64,000 bases of DNA from Tilletiaria anomala UBC 951 (lineage: Eukaryota > Basidiomycota > Exobasidiomycetes > Georgefischeriales > Tilletiariaceae): the NCBI RefSeq assembly GCF_000711695.1, contig NW_013546938.1, forward strand, positions 17,523 through 81,522, written 5' to 3'. The notes beneath the pieces are model-generated. The model ran no database searches. It had not been told where the DNA came from and saw only the letters and a list, made by a program, of their open reading frames with translations. Shown piece by piece: positions 1 to 9,635 of the stretch (positions are counted from its first letter, which is position 1; the number at the start of each line of letters is the position of its first letter). The translations under genes were made by a program, and so were the position numbers.

Positions 1-867
1 GCTGCTCGGCAATGACGTTGGTGAGCATCTCCATCTTTGCCTTTGCGCGGCGGAGGGTTCCGATCCTTCGCTTGATGAACTTGCGAGCGCGCTTGTCCTG
101 TAGATGGTGGGGGAGTCGAAGAATCGTAATCAGTATGCGGTCCTCGAATCGTCGTGATCGAGGCATGTTCATGCAAAGCCGAGAGAATGATAAACCCGCC
201 GTCCCTTCAGCCTGACATCAGACCCTTCCGAGGCCTATCCACTGTAAATGCTTTATGTTCATCCTTCATGCATCCACAAAGTGCCAGCACCCTGCCAGCA
301 TAGCCATGATGGAAGTATTGTGCTCTGGCCCGAAACTTATGATGCAACACTTGAAGCCTGGGGCCTAACAGGTCACTAGTAGTGTGACGAAAACTTTATG
401 CCACAGGGCTGTGTCTGGCACCCTCGCCGCTTTGCACTGATTGGCGCTTCGGCCGTCTGCATGTCCTTCCGCCTCACAATTACGCCTCCTTAATGGCTTT
501 GGCTTCGATGTTGGCAAAGCCAAAACTTTTGTAGCTGACGCAGCTTCCTCTGCGTACCAACCACTGCTTTCCCAGCTTCCTCCTTTGTCGGATCCAGACC
601 ATGCCCTTGCCCCTTTCTTTCTACACCGACTATTGCCGCGGAAAGTCTCTACCGCATTAGCACGATTCTCAATTGCAATAATGCTCACCTTCGAGTTCCT
701 AATCAATTCCATTGCCCGCCTCTCGTAAGGAGCAAAGCCAGCCACCTCCCTGATGACGCTGCGAATAGTAGCAACACGCTGCGAGGTCTTCCCCTTGCGG
801 TGCGAAGGCTTAGCCTTCAGCACCCGACGCTCAGTGACATGGCCGCGGTTGATGCCCCAAACGAGAC
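1..867 (-). CDS. RPL36: 60S ribosomal protein eL36, partial at the left edge
   Basis: Structural protein of the large ribosomal subunit. Two exons are clear: 689-867, which carries the family core ([35 protein letters not shown]), and 1-97, which continues directly with [19 protein letters not shown]. The 591-nt intron between them (98-688) starts GTGAGC and ends CAG, and the join NSK|DKRA matches the family exactly. The C-terminus lies beyond the window. The 5' end is unresolved: exon 689-867 opens with phase needing one upstream G. A candidate first exon is 994-1045 (ATG at 1045, donor GTGAGT); it joins in frame but gives an N-terminus about ten residues longer than usual. Reading straight up to the ATG-like codon at 886 ignores a good TTAG acceptor. 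Identity is sure; the start is not. Confidence 0.85.
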
Positions 868-1559
868 CTAATGAGGTGGGAAACAATATAGTGCCATGGG
901 CGGCTCGTCAGTCGTTGCCCAGGCAGTAGGAGTAGTCACAAGTGGCTGCTTCGACGTCAAGGTCGAGCCGCCGTCGAGCCTGACTTGACTCACCGTTCCT
1001 CTCAACGCCCTGCTTGTGGGCTGGGTTACTGCTGTTTCGCACCATTTTGAGCTTCTTACCTTGCCGAAAGACCTGATGCTGGCTACAAGAGTGATGCTGA
1101 TCAGGCCGAGAAGGTTGCTAAAATGGAGTTACAATCTGTGGCCTACCGCATGAGCTGCAAGCATTCGCTTTCCTCTCCGCCCACACCCACAGTTGCGTGT
1201 CGCTATGAGTGGTTTCCGCGCGTGCTGCTGCGGAGGAAATTATTTAGCCGCAGAGCAACTGCCGTGTTCAGCACGCCTTCACAAGCTCAGATTCAAGCCA
1301 TCACTGACCGCAGATGGGCGCCCAAGCGGCCACCCATAGCACCAGACATAACCCTAAAGCTTATTTAACCTTTCGCGCCTTAGCTCGAGGGTTCAGGGAA
1401 GATTGAGCTGTCATCCTTTGGCTTGACAGGCTCATTTTGTAAGTCGATGAGATTCACAGTGTATGTGGATACCATTCAACGACTTCACAAGCGACATTTC
1501 GAAGCGTTCAGCAAGCATCACTAAAAAGCACTCCTTGCTGCCGAGAGCCGGCACCGACA
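868..1559. other. Divergent intergenic region, eL36 / pICln
   Basis: Contains the candidate eL36 first exon (994-1045, minus) and the upstream regions of both genes. An AACCCTAA octamer lies at 1350-1357, about 210 bp before the pICln ATG. Short open frames here (for example 1123-1368) show no family resemblance. Confidence 0.5.
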
Positions 1560-2372
1560 ATGCCCTTTGAAGTACTCACAGCGCCTCCGGCGTTTCTGAC
1601 GCCGGAGCAGCACGCAGCGCAACAGACTTCGACTCCCGCGTCATTCGCAAGTCTGCCTCCGCTCCTGCGCTTCCTTGCGTTTGACGTACGCATCAAGGTG
1701 GAACCATCTCTACCGGGCTTCAACGATAGCAGTGTCAGCAATGGTGGCACGAACGGGGATGCCCCTCCAGCGAGCGTCTACCAGGCGCAGGGTGCGCTCT
1801 GGATCACGGAACAAGCGCTGAGCTTCCTTCCCCGGGCAGACGCCGATTCGCTCTGCAAAGGCTTTACCATCGACTATCCGTCCATTAGCCTGCATGCAGT
1901 CACTAGATCCGTTCCCGAGAGCTTGCAGAGTATGGCTTCGGCAGGTGCACCATCTGCCTGCCTATATTGCCAGCTTGACGACAACCCGGAATCAGGTGAA
2001 GACGAGCAGTACGGGAGCGAGGAAGAGGAAGATAATGATTCGCGAACAAAAGAAATGTGGATCGTCGTCCCTTCCAATGGCGGGGAAGGTGCTCCCACGC
2101 TAGACGAGCTGTTCGATGCACTATCAATTTGCTCGTCGCTTCATTCGTCAAGCGGTGGTGCCAATTCTGATGGGCATCCTCTCGCCAGCATCGGCCCGTT
2201 TGGCACAGGCCTCCGCACCGATGCTCCACCCGGAGCGTTCGAGGACGCTGAAGATGTGGATGAGGCAGAAATCGCCGTCAATGGAGCCCAACCCGAAGAG
2301 GCAGGGCTCAGCGAAACCGGAAGGGTGAGGAATGACTTCCAGACTCCTGATGCGAGGTTCAGGCCATATTGA
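1560..2372 (+). CDS. pICln/Lot5-like methylosome subunit
   Basis: Single exon, 270 aa. It matches the pICln (chloride conductance regulator/Lot5, Voldacs) family: a PH-like fold starting near residue 30, with the diagnostic stretch GALWITEQALSFL (about residues 78-90), then YPSISLHAVTR and LYCQLDD, an acidic loop (GSEEEEDND), the strand EMWIVVPS and the helix TLDELFDALSICSSLH. The acidic tail GAFEDAEDVDEAE is also typical. In animals pICln is a chaperone that delivers Sm proteins to the PRMT5 methylosome for snRNP assembly; the fungal role is inferred. The conserved-looking end DARFRPY followed by TGA supports the chosen stop. A GTGAGG motif just before the stop could be a donor, but it would give an intron of only about 38 nt. 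Confidence 0.8.
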   Translation: MPFEVLTAPPAFLTPEQHAAQQTSTPASFASLPPLLRFLAFDVRIKVEPSLPGFNDSSVSNGGTNGDAPPASVYQAQGALWITEQALSFLPRADADSLCKGFTIDYPSISLHAVTRSVPESLQSMASAGAPSACLYCQLDDNPESGEDEQYGSEEEEDNDSRTKEMWIVVPSNGGEGAPTLDELFDALSICSSLHSSSGGANSDGHPLASIGPFGTGLRTDAPPGAFEDAEDVDEAEIAVNGAQPEEAGLSETGRVRNDFQTPDARFRPY

Positions 2373-2530
2373 AGGACCTTCGGACGGACGAAGGTGAGCT
2401 TTTGAGCCAAAGAAAAGCTCGCTGGGGTGCTGTCTGGCTGCTGTACCAGTATATCGCACTGAAATTTGGCACGCGCCTTGGTACCATCCCATAAGCCACT
2501 GACACGGCTCTACCTCGTGCGTAACAATTC

Positions 2531-3700
2531 ATGCTGACACGCCACCTGTCTGGTTTGACACGACAGCGGGCGTTGGCCCACTTGGAAGCAGTTCTCGACT
2601 GGCCGGGTGAAGAAGACGCCACCACAACATCGAATCCGACGGATATTGAGAGTGGTGCAGCAGGCAGAGGGAAAGAAGCGCATGCTCAAGCTTCCGCTGT
2701 ATCAGATCTCCAGACTGCAACTCAAGAACCTTCGCGGGTTACCCCGTCCAATACGCTTATCTTTGCGTCTTTACCACCTGAATTCTTCGACACGCCCGAA
2801 CTCGCGCGTGCGCTTCTCGATTTGTTGCATGCGTATGGCAAATTGCTGAGCTACCTACCGCTGCCGCTATTCGGACGGGCGGTCGTAGCTTACGAAGAGC
2901 TAGAAGCAGCAAAACGAGCGAAGGAGAAGTTGGATCTGCTCTTGTTACCCTTCGAGGACGAATCGGAAGAAACAGTGCTGGCGGACGAGGCACGGTACAG
3001 CAAAAGTGCCGACTACGCTTCAGGGGCCTCGGGCAAGCACAGCTATGACACATTGCGCGTCTACTACGGACCTTCTTCCTCCGAGATCTTTTCTGGACGA
3101 GAGTCTGCGTCAAAGGCACTGGGCGTGCCCATCACCGATCGAAATTTCCTCATTTCTCCACCCGGCAGCCCGCCGGTGGGCTGGGAGCCGATCGTAGAGG
3201 ATCCGCCAAATCAAGATACACTTGCCGACGATCTCATTAGAGCACTAGGGCAGCTGCGAGATTCCGGCGCTAATTTGGAGGACCATAGGCCTAAGCCTCT
3301 ATCAGGTGATGGGGGTGAGGATGATCAGAAAGGACGCACGACACCGACCGAGGACAGTGAAGAACAGCAAGCGGCATTGGCGGCTCCGAGACTCGCATCA
3401 GCGCAACCTGCTGTAATCATTCCGGCAATGGGCGCAATGCCAGGGGTCAGCGTCGAGGCATTCGACGGTGCAGAGGACGGAGACAGGCAAACCGCCATCA
3501 CGTCTGGGGGTAAAAAGTATATGGGCGTCTCCATCAGCAGCGTCAAGGCTACTGTGGAGAGCATGAGGAGTAATCGCAGTCGCAGTGGATCCAATGCTTC
3601 GCTTTTGTCCGTCGAAGATGCGCAAACTGGTTTGGGCGGTGGCGGTGCCAGCTCATTTGGGAAGATCACACCGACAGCGCGACCACCGCTCGCACCGTAA
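2531..3700 (+). CDS. Calcipressin (regulator of calcineurin, RCAN/Rcn1 family)
   Basis: Single exon, 389 aa. RCAN proteins bind and modulate the phosphatase calcineurin. The RRM-like domain starts at about residue 76 (LIFASLPPEFF) and includes GRAVVAYEELEAAKRAKEKLD and LRVYYGP. The family signature FLISPPGSPPVGWEP follows at about 212-226; it carries the Ser-Pro repeats known as phosphorylation sites in relatives. Further on, PAVIIP in a low-complexity tail resembles the PxIxIT-type calcineurin docking motif (PSVVVH in human RCAN1). The protein is longer than animal RCANs, with an extra acidic and Ser-rich C-terminus. It is convergent with the GRASP gene, with 54 bp between stop codons. The start is the first ATG after an in-frame stop. 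Confidence 0.88.
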   Translation: MLTRHLSGLTRQRALAHLEAVLDWPGEEDATTTSNPTDIESGAAGRGKEAHAQASAVSDLQTATQEPSRVTPSNTLIFASLPPEFFDTPELARALLDLLHAYGKLLSYLPLPLFGRAVVAYEELEAAKRAKEKLDLLLLPFEDESEETVLADEARYSKSADYASGASGKHSYDTLRVYYGPSSSEIFSGRESASKALGVPITDRNFLISPPGSPPVGWEPIVEDPPNQDTLADDLIRALGQLRDSGANLEDHRPKPLSGDGGEDDQKGRTTPTEDSEEQQAALAAPRLASAQPAVIIPAMGAMPGVSVEAFDGAEDGDRQTAITSGGKKYMGVSISSVKATVESMRSNRSRSGSNASLLSVEDAQTGLGGGGASSFGKITPTARPPLAP

Positions 3701-3754
3701 GAATAACGCAGCTACATACTCGAGTTATAATGTATTCCTTGTATTAGAAAGCAG

Positions 3755-4938
3755 TCACAGCACTTCATCGTCTTCCTCCTCTTCGTGCCGCATGGAGACG
3801 GTGACGCCCTGGTCATGCTCATGACCTCCATCTGCTTCCTGTTCCTCGTCTTCCTCTGCTATACTCTCATGGCGCTGCCGCGGCGGCCCATCTACCATTC
3901 TGCGCACTCCATTCTGCGTTGGCGTTGCATCGGCGTCCTGCGTGAACGCCCCGACAAACCCCATCCGCGGCGTTGCTTGGATGCCTGCAGCTCCAGAGGC
4001 AGACACATTGCCATTGACGTCGTCACCGGCGGCAGCCATCTCGAGCGCTTGCGCGTGCGCCGCCTCGCTCGGCTTGGGTATGCGATGGAGCAAGCCATAG
4101 CCAACTCCACAGCCTAGGAGACCTTCGCCGCCCCACTCGCGATTGGGAACGATGATGACCTCCCGAGTGTGATCGTAATCTGAATTGTAAACATAGAGCC
4201 GTAGTGCCTTGTCGACGTGGCTCTCAATCAGCTCGTAAAAATCGCCTTCGCCGCGCAGAGCTCCGCCCGTCCAGCCAATAATGAAGTCGCCATACGGTAC
4301 CAGTCCCGCGGATTGCGCTGGGGAGCCCTCGAGGATCTCGAGGATATGCCATACATTCGAAAGCGAATGCGACGGATCGCAGAAGCGCAGCGAGAGTCCG
4401 AGCAGGGAAGGCTGTGCTTCTGATGCTAATGATGAGGATCCGCCCGACGACCATACCCGCGATGGCACAATCGGTACATCTCGGAGCTCTTGTCGTTTGG
4501 AGTTCCAGACGTTCAAAACGACTTGCGTCCCTTCCCGCTCCTCTAGACTCTTCCATGCGCCCAATCCCGACGAGCCTCCTGGCCCGTCTTTACCCGCACC
4601 GTCATTTGAATCATTTGCTGCTTCGAGCGTCACTCCGTCAATCCCGACGCAAAAATCAAAGAACGGTTCTCTGGAGGGGATTCAGCAAAAGCACATACAA
4701 ATGTGTCAGCCTGGAATTGCCACGACAAGACTTGAAGTATCGCGTTTACGGTGGACGTACATCCCCGCATTATGGGCAGGGGAGCCAGCAGCAACCCTGA
4801 CGACGTGATATCCAGACCGTGGGGCTGTGAAGAGTCGAGTGATACACGCATGAGCAGGCAAACTCGTTGCAGATGGCCGAACCACAGGCTCATTGACTCA
4901 CCTTCGGACTCGTCCAGCCGCGATTCGGACGCACCCAT
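3755..4938 (-). CDS. Golgi reassembly-stacking protein (GRASP55/65, Grh1)
   Basis: Three exons, all joins in frame: 4902-4938, 4761-4824 and 3755-4670 (338 aa). Peripheral Golgi protein with two PDZ-like GRASP domains, acting in cisternal tethering and unconventional secretion. Exon 1 starts MGASESRL, an N-myristoylation context (Gly2). Splicing yields SGYHVVRVAAGSPAHNAGIE then PFFDFCVGIDGV, the canonical start of GRASP domain 1; the junction codon ATA spans exons 2 and 3. Domain 2 includes LGLSLRFCDP, VWHILEILEGSPAQSAGL, LYVYNSDYDHTREVIIVP and WGGEGLLGCGVGYGLLHRIP. The C-terminal 90 residues are low-complexity and acidic (EEDEEQ, EEEEDD), likely disordered. The intron between exons 2 and 3 (4671-4760) ends CCAG. 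Confidence 0.93.
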
Positions 4939-5394
4939 CGTGTACGGGAGATATCCACGATTCTAACACTTGCGCGCTTCTCCCACGCGTTGAATCCCTT
5001 TGCTTTCGTTTTTGCGGCAGGATATATGCTACACCAGCAAAGGGCCATCACCTTACTCCGGTGCGCAAATGGACGCACAACGTGGAGCCGAGTCGATACA
5101 GTCAGCCATGAGTTGTGGTCGAGGTCGCGGCTAAAGCACTGATAGGGGAAGTCCAGAGTGGGCGAAAAGAGGGGAATTAGGGTTGTGTTGGCATTATGCG
5201 TCCTTTTAGTATGTAGGTTTTTTTGGCATGTGCACACGGCTGATAATAACCGACTACGGGAGATGATGGCTTTGGTATACAAACGAGCACCTATGAAGCA
5301 ATGACTATGAACCTTCACCGGGCAACCCGCTCCCGCCTTCCCTGCTCATAAGGTTAGACATATCTTCGCTGCCATACAGTGTGGTCATATCTCC
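4939..5394. other. Divergent promoter region, GRASP / COQ4
   Basis: No coding sequence recognised. A TTAGGGTT octamer (reverse of AACCCTAA) lies at 5177-5184, about 211 bp before the COQ4 ATG. T-rich tract near 5217. Confidence 0.5.
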
Positions 5395-6399
5395 ATGGCC
5401 AAGATGGTCCGTTCTTCCGTGCAGATCCTGTGGCAAACAGCTCGGCCAAACTGGGTCAACGCGTCACCATCTACGTTGATCCGGTGCGCCGCCTGCAGGT
5501 ACATATCCTCCTCCGCCACATCGTCTTTGTCAACGACCACTTCCTTGGGAGCAGGCACATCGCAGGAGCGGCAACCGCTGTATGAGGGACACATACATTT
5601 GTCACCCGTACAAAGGGCATTCATGGCCGTAGGGTCAGCGCTCGCTTCGTTTCACAAGCCCGCGCGAGCCGACATGATCGCTGTCCTCTCCGAAGTCAGC
5701 GGCCAGGCATTCTTACCAAAACTCAGGGATCAGATGCTGCAGTCGGACGAAGGGCGCCGTCTTCTCATCCAAAGGCCAGCCATCAATTCGGAGACGGTCG
5801 ATATGAACTACCTCAGAAGCTTGAAGGAAGGCACATTTGGGAAGGCGTACGTCGATTGGCTAGACTGGTGCGCCGTGTCACCGGACACTCGTGAACCGGT
5901 GAGCGATCTTGGCAATAAACGAAGCACGCTCTTCTCCCATGCTGATCACTCAAGCTGTTCCCAGGTGCGCTATATCGATGACACGGAGCTTCGATATGTC
6001 ATGCAGCGGTACCGTGAATCGCACGACTTTTATCACCTACTCTGCCGTATGCCGGTGTCACAGATGGGCGAGACGGTCGTCAAGTACTTTGAGGCCGCGC
6101 ATTTCGGCTTGCCCGTCGCATATTTGTCTTCTATCGCTGGTCCAACGCGGCTCTCCATACAGGAGCTCAGCCTCTTGCCGCGACTCGTCAGCTGGGCGAC
6201 GAACTTGGGCAGGACAGCCAGACCGCTGATCGGTGTATATTGGGAAGAGAAGTGGGAATTACCTTTTGATCAGGTCAGGAAGGATCTCGGCATGACAGAA
6301 CCTCCCACCACCTTGCCATACGAGCCGCGTCGAGGCAAGTCACGCAAGCCGGCTTGGCCGACTCGAATCGTCGAGGCGCAAACGTCGAGCAGATCTTGA
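5395..6399 (+). CDS. COQ4: Ubiquinone biosynthesis protein COQ4
   Basis: Mitochondrial matrix-side protein of the coenzyme Q synthome. Two exons, 5395-5898 and 5965-6399 (312 aa); the intron 5899-5964 is 66 nt, so the unspliced frame is also open. The first 45 or so residues are rich in Ser, Thr, Arg and Ala with few acids (RCAACRYISSSATSSLS), consistent with a mitochondrial presequence. The COQ4 body begins YEGHIHLSPVQRAFMAVGSA. The zinc motif HDxxHx11E is intact: HDFYH at about residues 188-192, then eleven residues and Glu. The end GVYWEEKWELPFDQVRKDLG is family-typical. Length fits COQ4 (about 260-330 aa). Confidence 0.95.
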   Translation: MAKMVRSSVQILWQTARPNWVNASPSTLIRCAACRYISSSATSSLSTTTSLGAGTSQERQPLYEGHIHLSPVQRAFMAVGSALASFHKPARADMIAVLSEVSGQAFLPKLRDQMLQSDEGRRLLIQRPAINSETVDMNYLRSLKEGTFGKAYVDWLDWCAVSPDTREPVSDLGNKRSTLFSHADHSSCSQVRYIDDTELRYVMQRYRESHDFYHLLCRMPVSQMGETVVKYFEAAHFGLPVAYLSSIAGPTRLSIQELSLLPRLVSWATNLGRTARPLIGVYWEEKWELPFDQVRKDLGMTEPPTTLPYEPRRGKSRKPAWPTRIVEAQTSSRS

Positions 6400-6460
6400 A
6401 CAGCGCAAGGAATGTGACAATATTAAAATGACCTGTATTCTACCCACACATTCGCATGTA

Positions 6461-8847
6461 TCACGACAACAAACTCCTCTGCGAGCTTCGCAAAAGTTGT
6501 AAAACCTTGGACTGTCTCTTCTGGCGGACCAACGAATCACGCGCAGATCTAAGCGAGGATCGTGCACGCATGGAGACCTTAGCCCCGAAGATACCTGGGG
6601 AGCTAGGACTGTTGCTAGTGCGAGACTCGGGCGTGTACGATGTCCTCGAAGACGCCCCGCGCCCACTGGTGCTGCTGGTCGATGCGACTGATGTCCGCAG
6701 ACCGGAGGAGTGGGAGCTCCTCGGCGCGTCTGACCCGGTCTCATCGTCAACATCGTCGTCAAGAACGATCGAGAACGCCTTCTTTCGGACCAGAGGTGAG
6801 ATTTCTTTCTCTGGGCTGGTGAGTGGGCTGGTCGCGCGCCTTGCAATACCAACACGCTTCTCCGGCAATCTTGCAGCAGGCCTCAACTGTTTCTTTGGCG
6901 CCGCCGCGGCTTTATCAGGGTCTGCTGTCGAAGGCCGCTTGCGGGAAGGAGGGCATGCAACCGCCTTGGGGGAGGGTAGATTCGGTTCTCGAAGTTGCTT
7001 TTCCGAATCGGAACTGATGCTGATATCGCCTTCATGAAGACTGGACGAACTGAGAGGCACTCCAGGAGGAAGTCCAGCTTGCCACTTGTCCACGCGAGCG
7101 CTTCGGCCGACCTTGCGTTCAGTCTTATCACGGCCTAAGGTCTGTACCGTTTTCATCGCATGAGCCCGTTGGCTAGCCTTGCCGCCAATCTTGGCAACCG
7201 CGGCAGAAATGCTCTTCGCTGCATCATTGAGAACGCCAGCGGATAACTTGACCGCTTTGTCCAGCAGATGCGACGCTCTTGAAGCTGAGCTTTTCCGCTT
7301 CTTCTTACTCTTCTTGCTGCTCTTCTTTTTGTCTTCGACTGCTGATGGCTTCAAAGCCTTTTTTCCGCCGAGCACTCCTGAGCAGTTCTCTGACCCGCAA
7401 TGACAAGTGATCGGGGTACCCTTGTCGGTCACTTCACCATCCATGCTGCGAGTAACAAACATGGACCAGCCTGCGGAATGAACACTTGGTGAGACACAGC
7501 CAATGGACCGATGTACGCATGGATTCGACTTACCATAGTCATACGTGAGTTCTTCCCCCGCCTCGATGTCACGACTAGCAAAGAGACCAATCTCGAATTC
7601 GGCTTTGAGCTGCTCGCCAGTCCCGCATATGATCCACTTCTGCATGTGACAGTTTGGATCACACTGTAAGAACAAGCTTCAGAAATCAATACATTCATTC
7701 GCACATCTAGCATTCGGAAGGGACTCACACTGTGGTTGGCAAATCTGGTTCGATTGCCCTTCATTCCACTGTCTAGCACCTCGCCCGCGGCTGCGTCGTA
7801 ATCCAATAGGTAAAAGTTCCCTTTCTCTTTGTAGATATTCACGGTTCGTCGCGTTGCCTCTGGCAAGTCGATAATCTCTCCGCGGTATTCGTCGACTAAT
7901 TGACCCTTCTTGAGCGGCTCTTTCGTTTTGAGGCCAAACCCCCGTTTACCGCACTTCGGCGCAAAGAAGCGGCGGTTAGCATCACATAGTCCCATCGGGA
8001 AGGGGAATCTTCGACTCACTTTGACGACTTCACACTTTGGTGGTACTCGTACTCCAAGGCGCTGATTCGTGCAATTTTCACCGCATGGGCAGGTCTTGGG
8101 ATCGCAGATGTACTGCATCAGCCGATTCATGCACTCATCCCTGCATCGCGAATCGGGCTTGCACTGGCACACGGCCGCATTTGCTTGCAGCTTGCGCCGT
8201 GAGGTATATTGATTCCGTGGAATCTCTCTGTAAGGCTCCGGCTTGGCCTTCGCGTCCAGTCGTGCACGCACTGCCTCCTCCTCTTCAAGAAAGTATTCGG
8301 GGAGCAGGAAGTCGGCGCGACGTTGGAGAAGATGCTCGCCCCAGTGAATGGGAAATGGAAGAGCAGGCCCTTTTTCGGGCTTTTGTGCACACGAACGCGT
8401 TTTGATGCCACCGCGTGGTGCAGGTTGCTTGTGCAATTCCTTTGCTGCCCTTGCCGCCTCGCGTACCCGGGTTCTCATGTCCCGGACTGGCTCGGCTGAC
8501 CCGGCTTTCCCCATTTTGGAGTCCGTGTTGTCGCTACTGGTAGTGAAGTCTGCCGATCCAATCTTGTAGTCGTTCGAGTACATGCCGCTCAGAATGAATG
8601 TCTGCCGCATACGACAGAGCCACAGGTCAGTGACCAACCGTCAAGTCGGACAAAGTGGTGTCGGTCTCCCTTGATTTACCTTTGCCTTTTTCTTCTGATG
8701 CTTCTTGTCGGCCACGTCGGCCCCAGCACCCTCCGTGCGTGCTTCACTGGAAGCCTCTTCTTGGGATTTAGGTTCATCATTGGGCTTCATCTCGCTGGGC
8801 TGTTTCGAGCTAGTCTCTGATCGTAGCCGTTTGGTCGCGCGAGTCAT
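6461..8847 (-). CDS. ASH1/NSD-type SET-domain histone H3K36 methyltransferase
   Basis: Four exons: 8680-8847, 7729-8601, 7534-7663 and 6461-7470 (726 aa), all phases consistent. Nuclear lysine methyltransferase. Domain order: basic N-terminus; AWS domain from about residue 201 ([16 protein letters not shown], then [17 protein letters not shown]); SET domain ([40 protein letters not shown]); post-[18 protein letters not shown]. The NHSC motif is created by the 7664-7728 splice (AGT|TGT). AWS+SET+post-SET without WW or SRI domains favours the ASH1/NSD branch over SET2; H3K36 specificity is inferred from the family. The long C-terminus is Lys/Ser-rich and probably disordered. The third intron (7471-7533, 63 nt) is stop-free and in frame. 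The start is ATG at 8847; open frame further upstream has no ATG before the next stop. Confidence 0.88.
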
Positions 8848-9635
8848 GGCAGCCTCTGGCGTGATCGTCTGTCGCGACCTTTGCGACTGGCGGCGAGCTG
8901 GGATCACAGGCACGATGGAAACGTAAGTGTGGATTCCTCGTGTCCGTAGAATCTTACCCTACGGTGCGACAAGTGGCGATACATAGGCTCTCTCTGCTTT
9001 TCCTAAGAACGAGACACACCTCAAGCTGTCTGGGAGAGATCAGGAAACTGCAACGAGTTACGAGACGCGTCGCAACTTGTGCGGACGACGATGTAAAAAG
9101 ACGATAGTTCGTGACGCGCCGCCCGGTGGTGCACTCGACTATAGACACTCACGAGATCACAAGTACACTGCCGACCCACCCTAGCCCCTCCCCCCCTCAA
9201 CCTAACACATCCCAATGGCTCCCAGGCTCCAGCATCGACAAGTGGTGACAGACTGATGGTAGAGACCTCCGAAAAAAGAAAGAAAAAAATGGGGGAAGAC
9301 AACGCCCAGGTCGACCCTGAGATGAGGGCGCACGCTTTACCGGCCCATTGGCAAGATGTGTCATGAGTAGAGGCCCCATTCGTCCTTGCCTCCGAGGTCA
9401 GTGATTTGATAGAATGAGGGTGGAAGTGCTCCTGCAAGATGCGCACGCTCCAATTAGGCCAGAGAGCATGCCTGCCTTGGCCTCAGGGCCGTGTTTGCTT
9501 GTACGGAGAGAGATGTGGCCTGTACATATGCGGCCTCGAGACACGTTGCATCAATCCAATAACTTCCATGACCTTCCTCCTACCTCAATGATCATTAGAT
9601 CACATTGTGCTGAAACTTCGATTTACACTGAGGAT
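8848..9635. other. Intergenic, upstream of SET gene and downstream of NDUFA9-like gene
   Basis: About 790 bp without a recognisable gene. It holds the SET-gene promoter side and the NDUFA9 3' side, with a C-rich tract near 9186-9196 and an A-rich tract near 9275-9290. Confidence 0.4.

Noticed and set aside
2353-2391. Possible extra 3' exon of the pICln gene after a GTGAGG donor near 2325
   Set aside because: Would need an intron of about 38 nt and replaces a plausible conserved terminus.
6456-7037. 193-codon plus-strand open frame opposite the SET gene
   Set aside because: Antisense shadow of the Ser/Lys-rich C-terminus of the methyltransferase.
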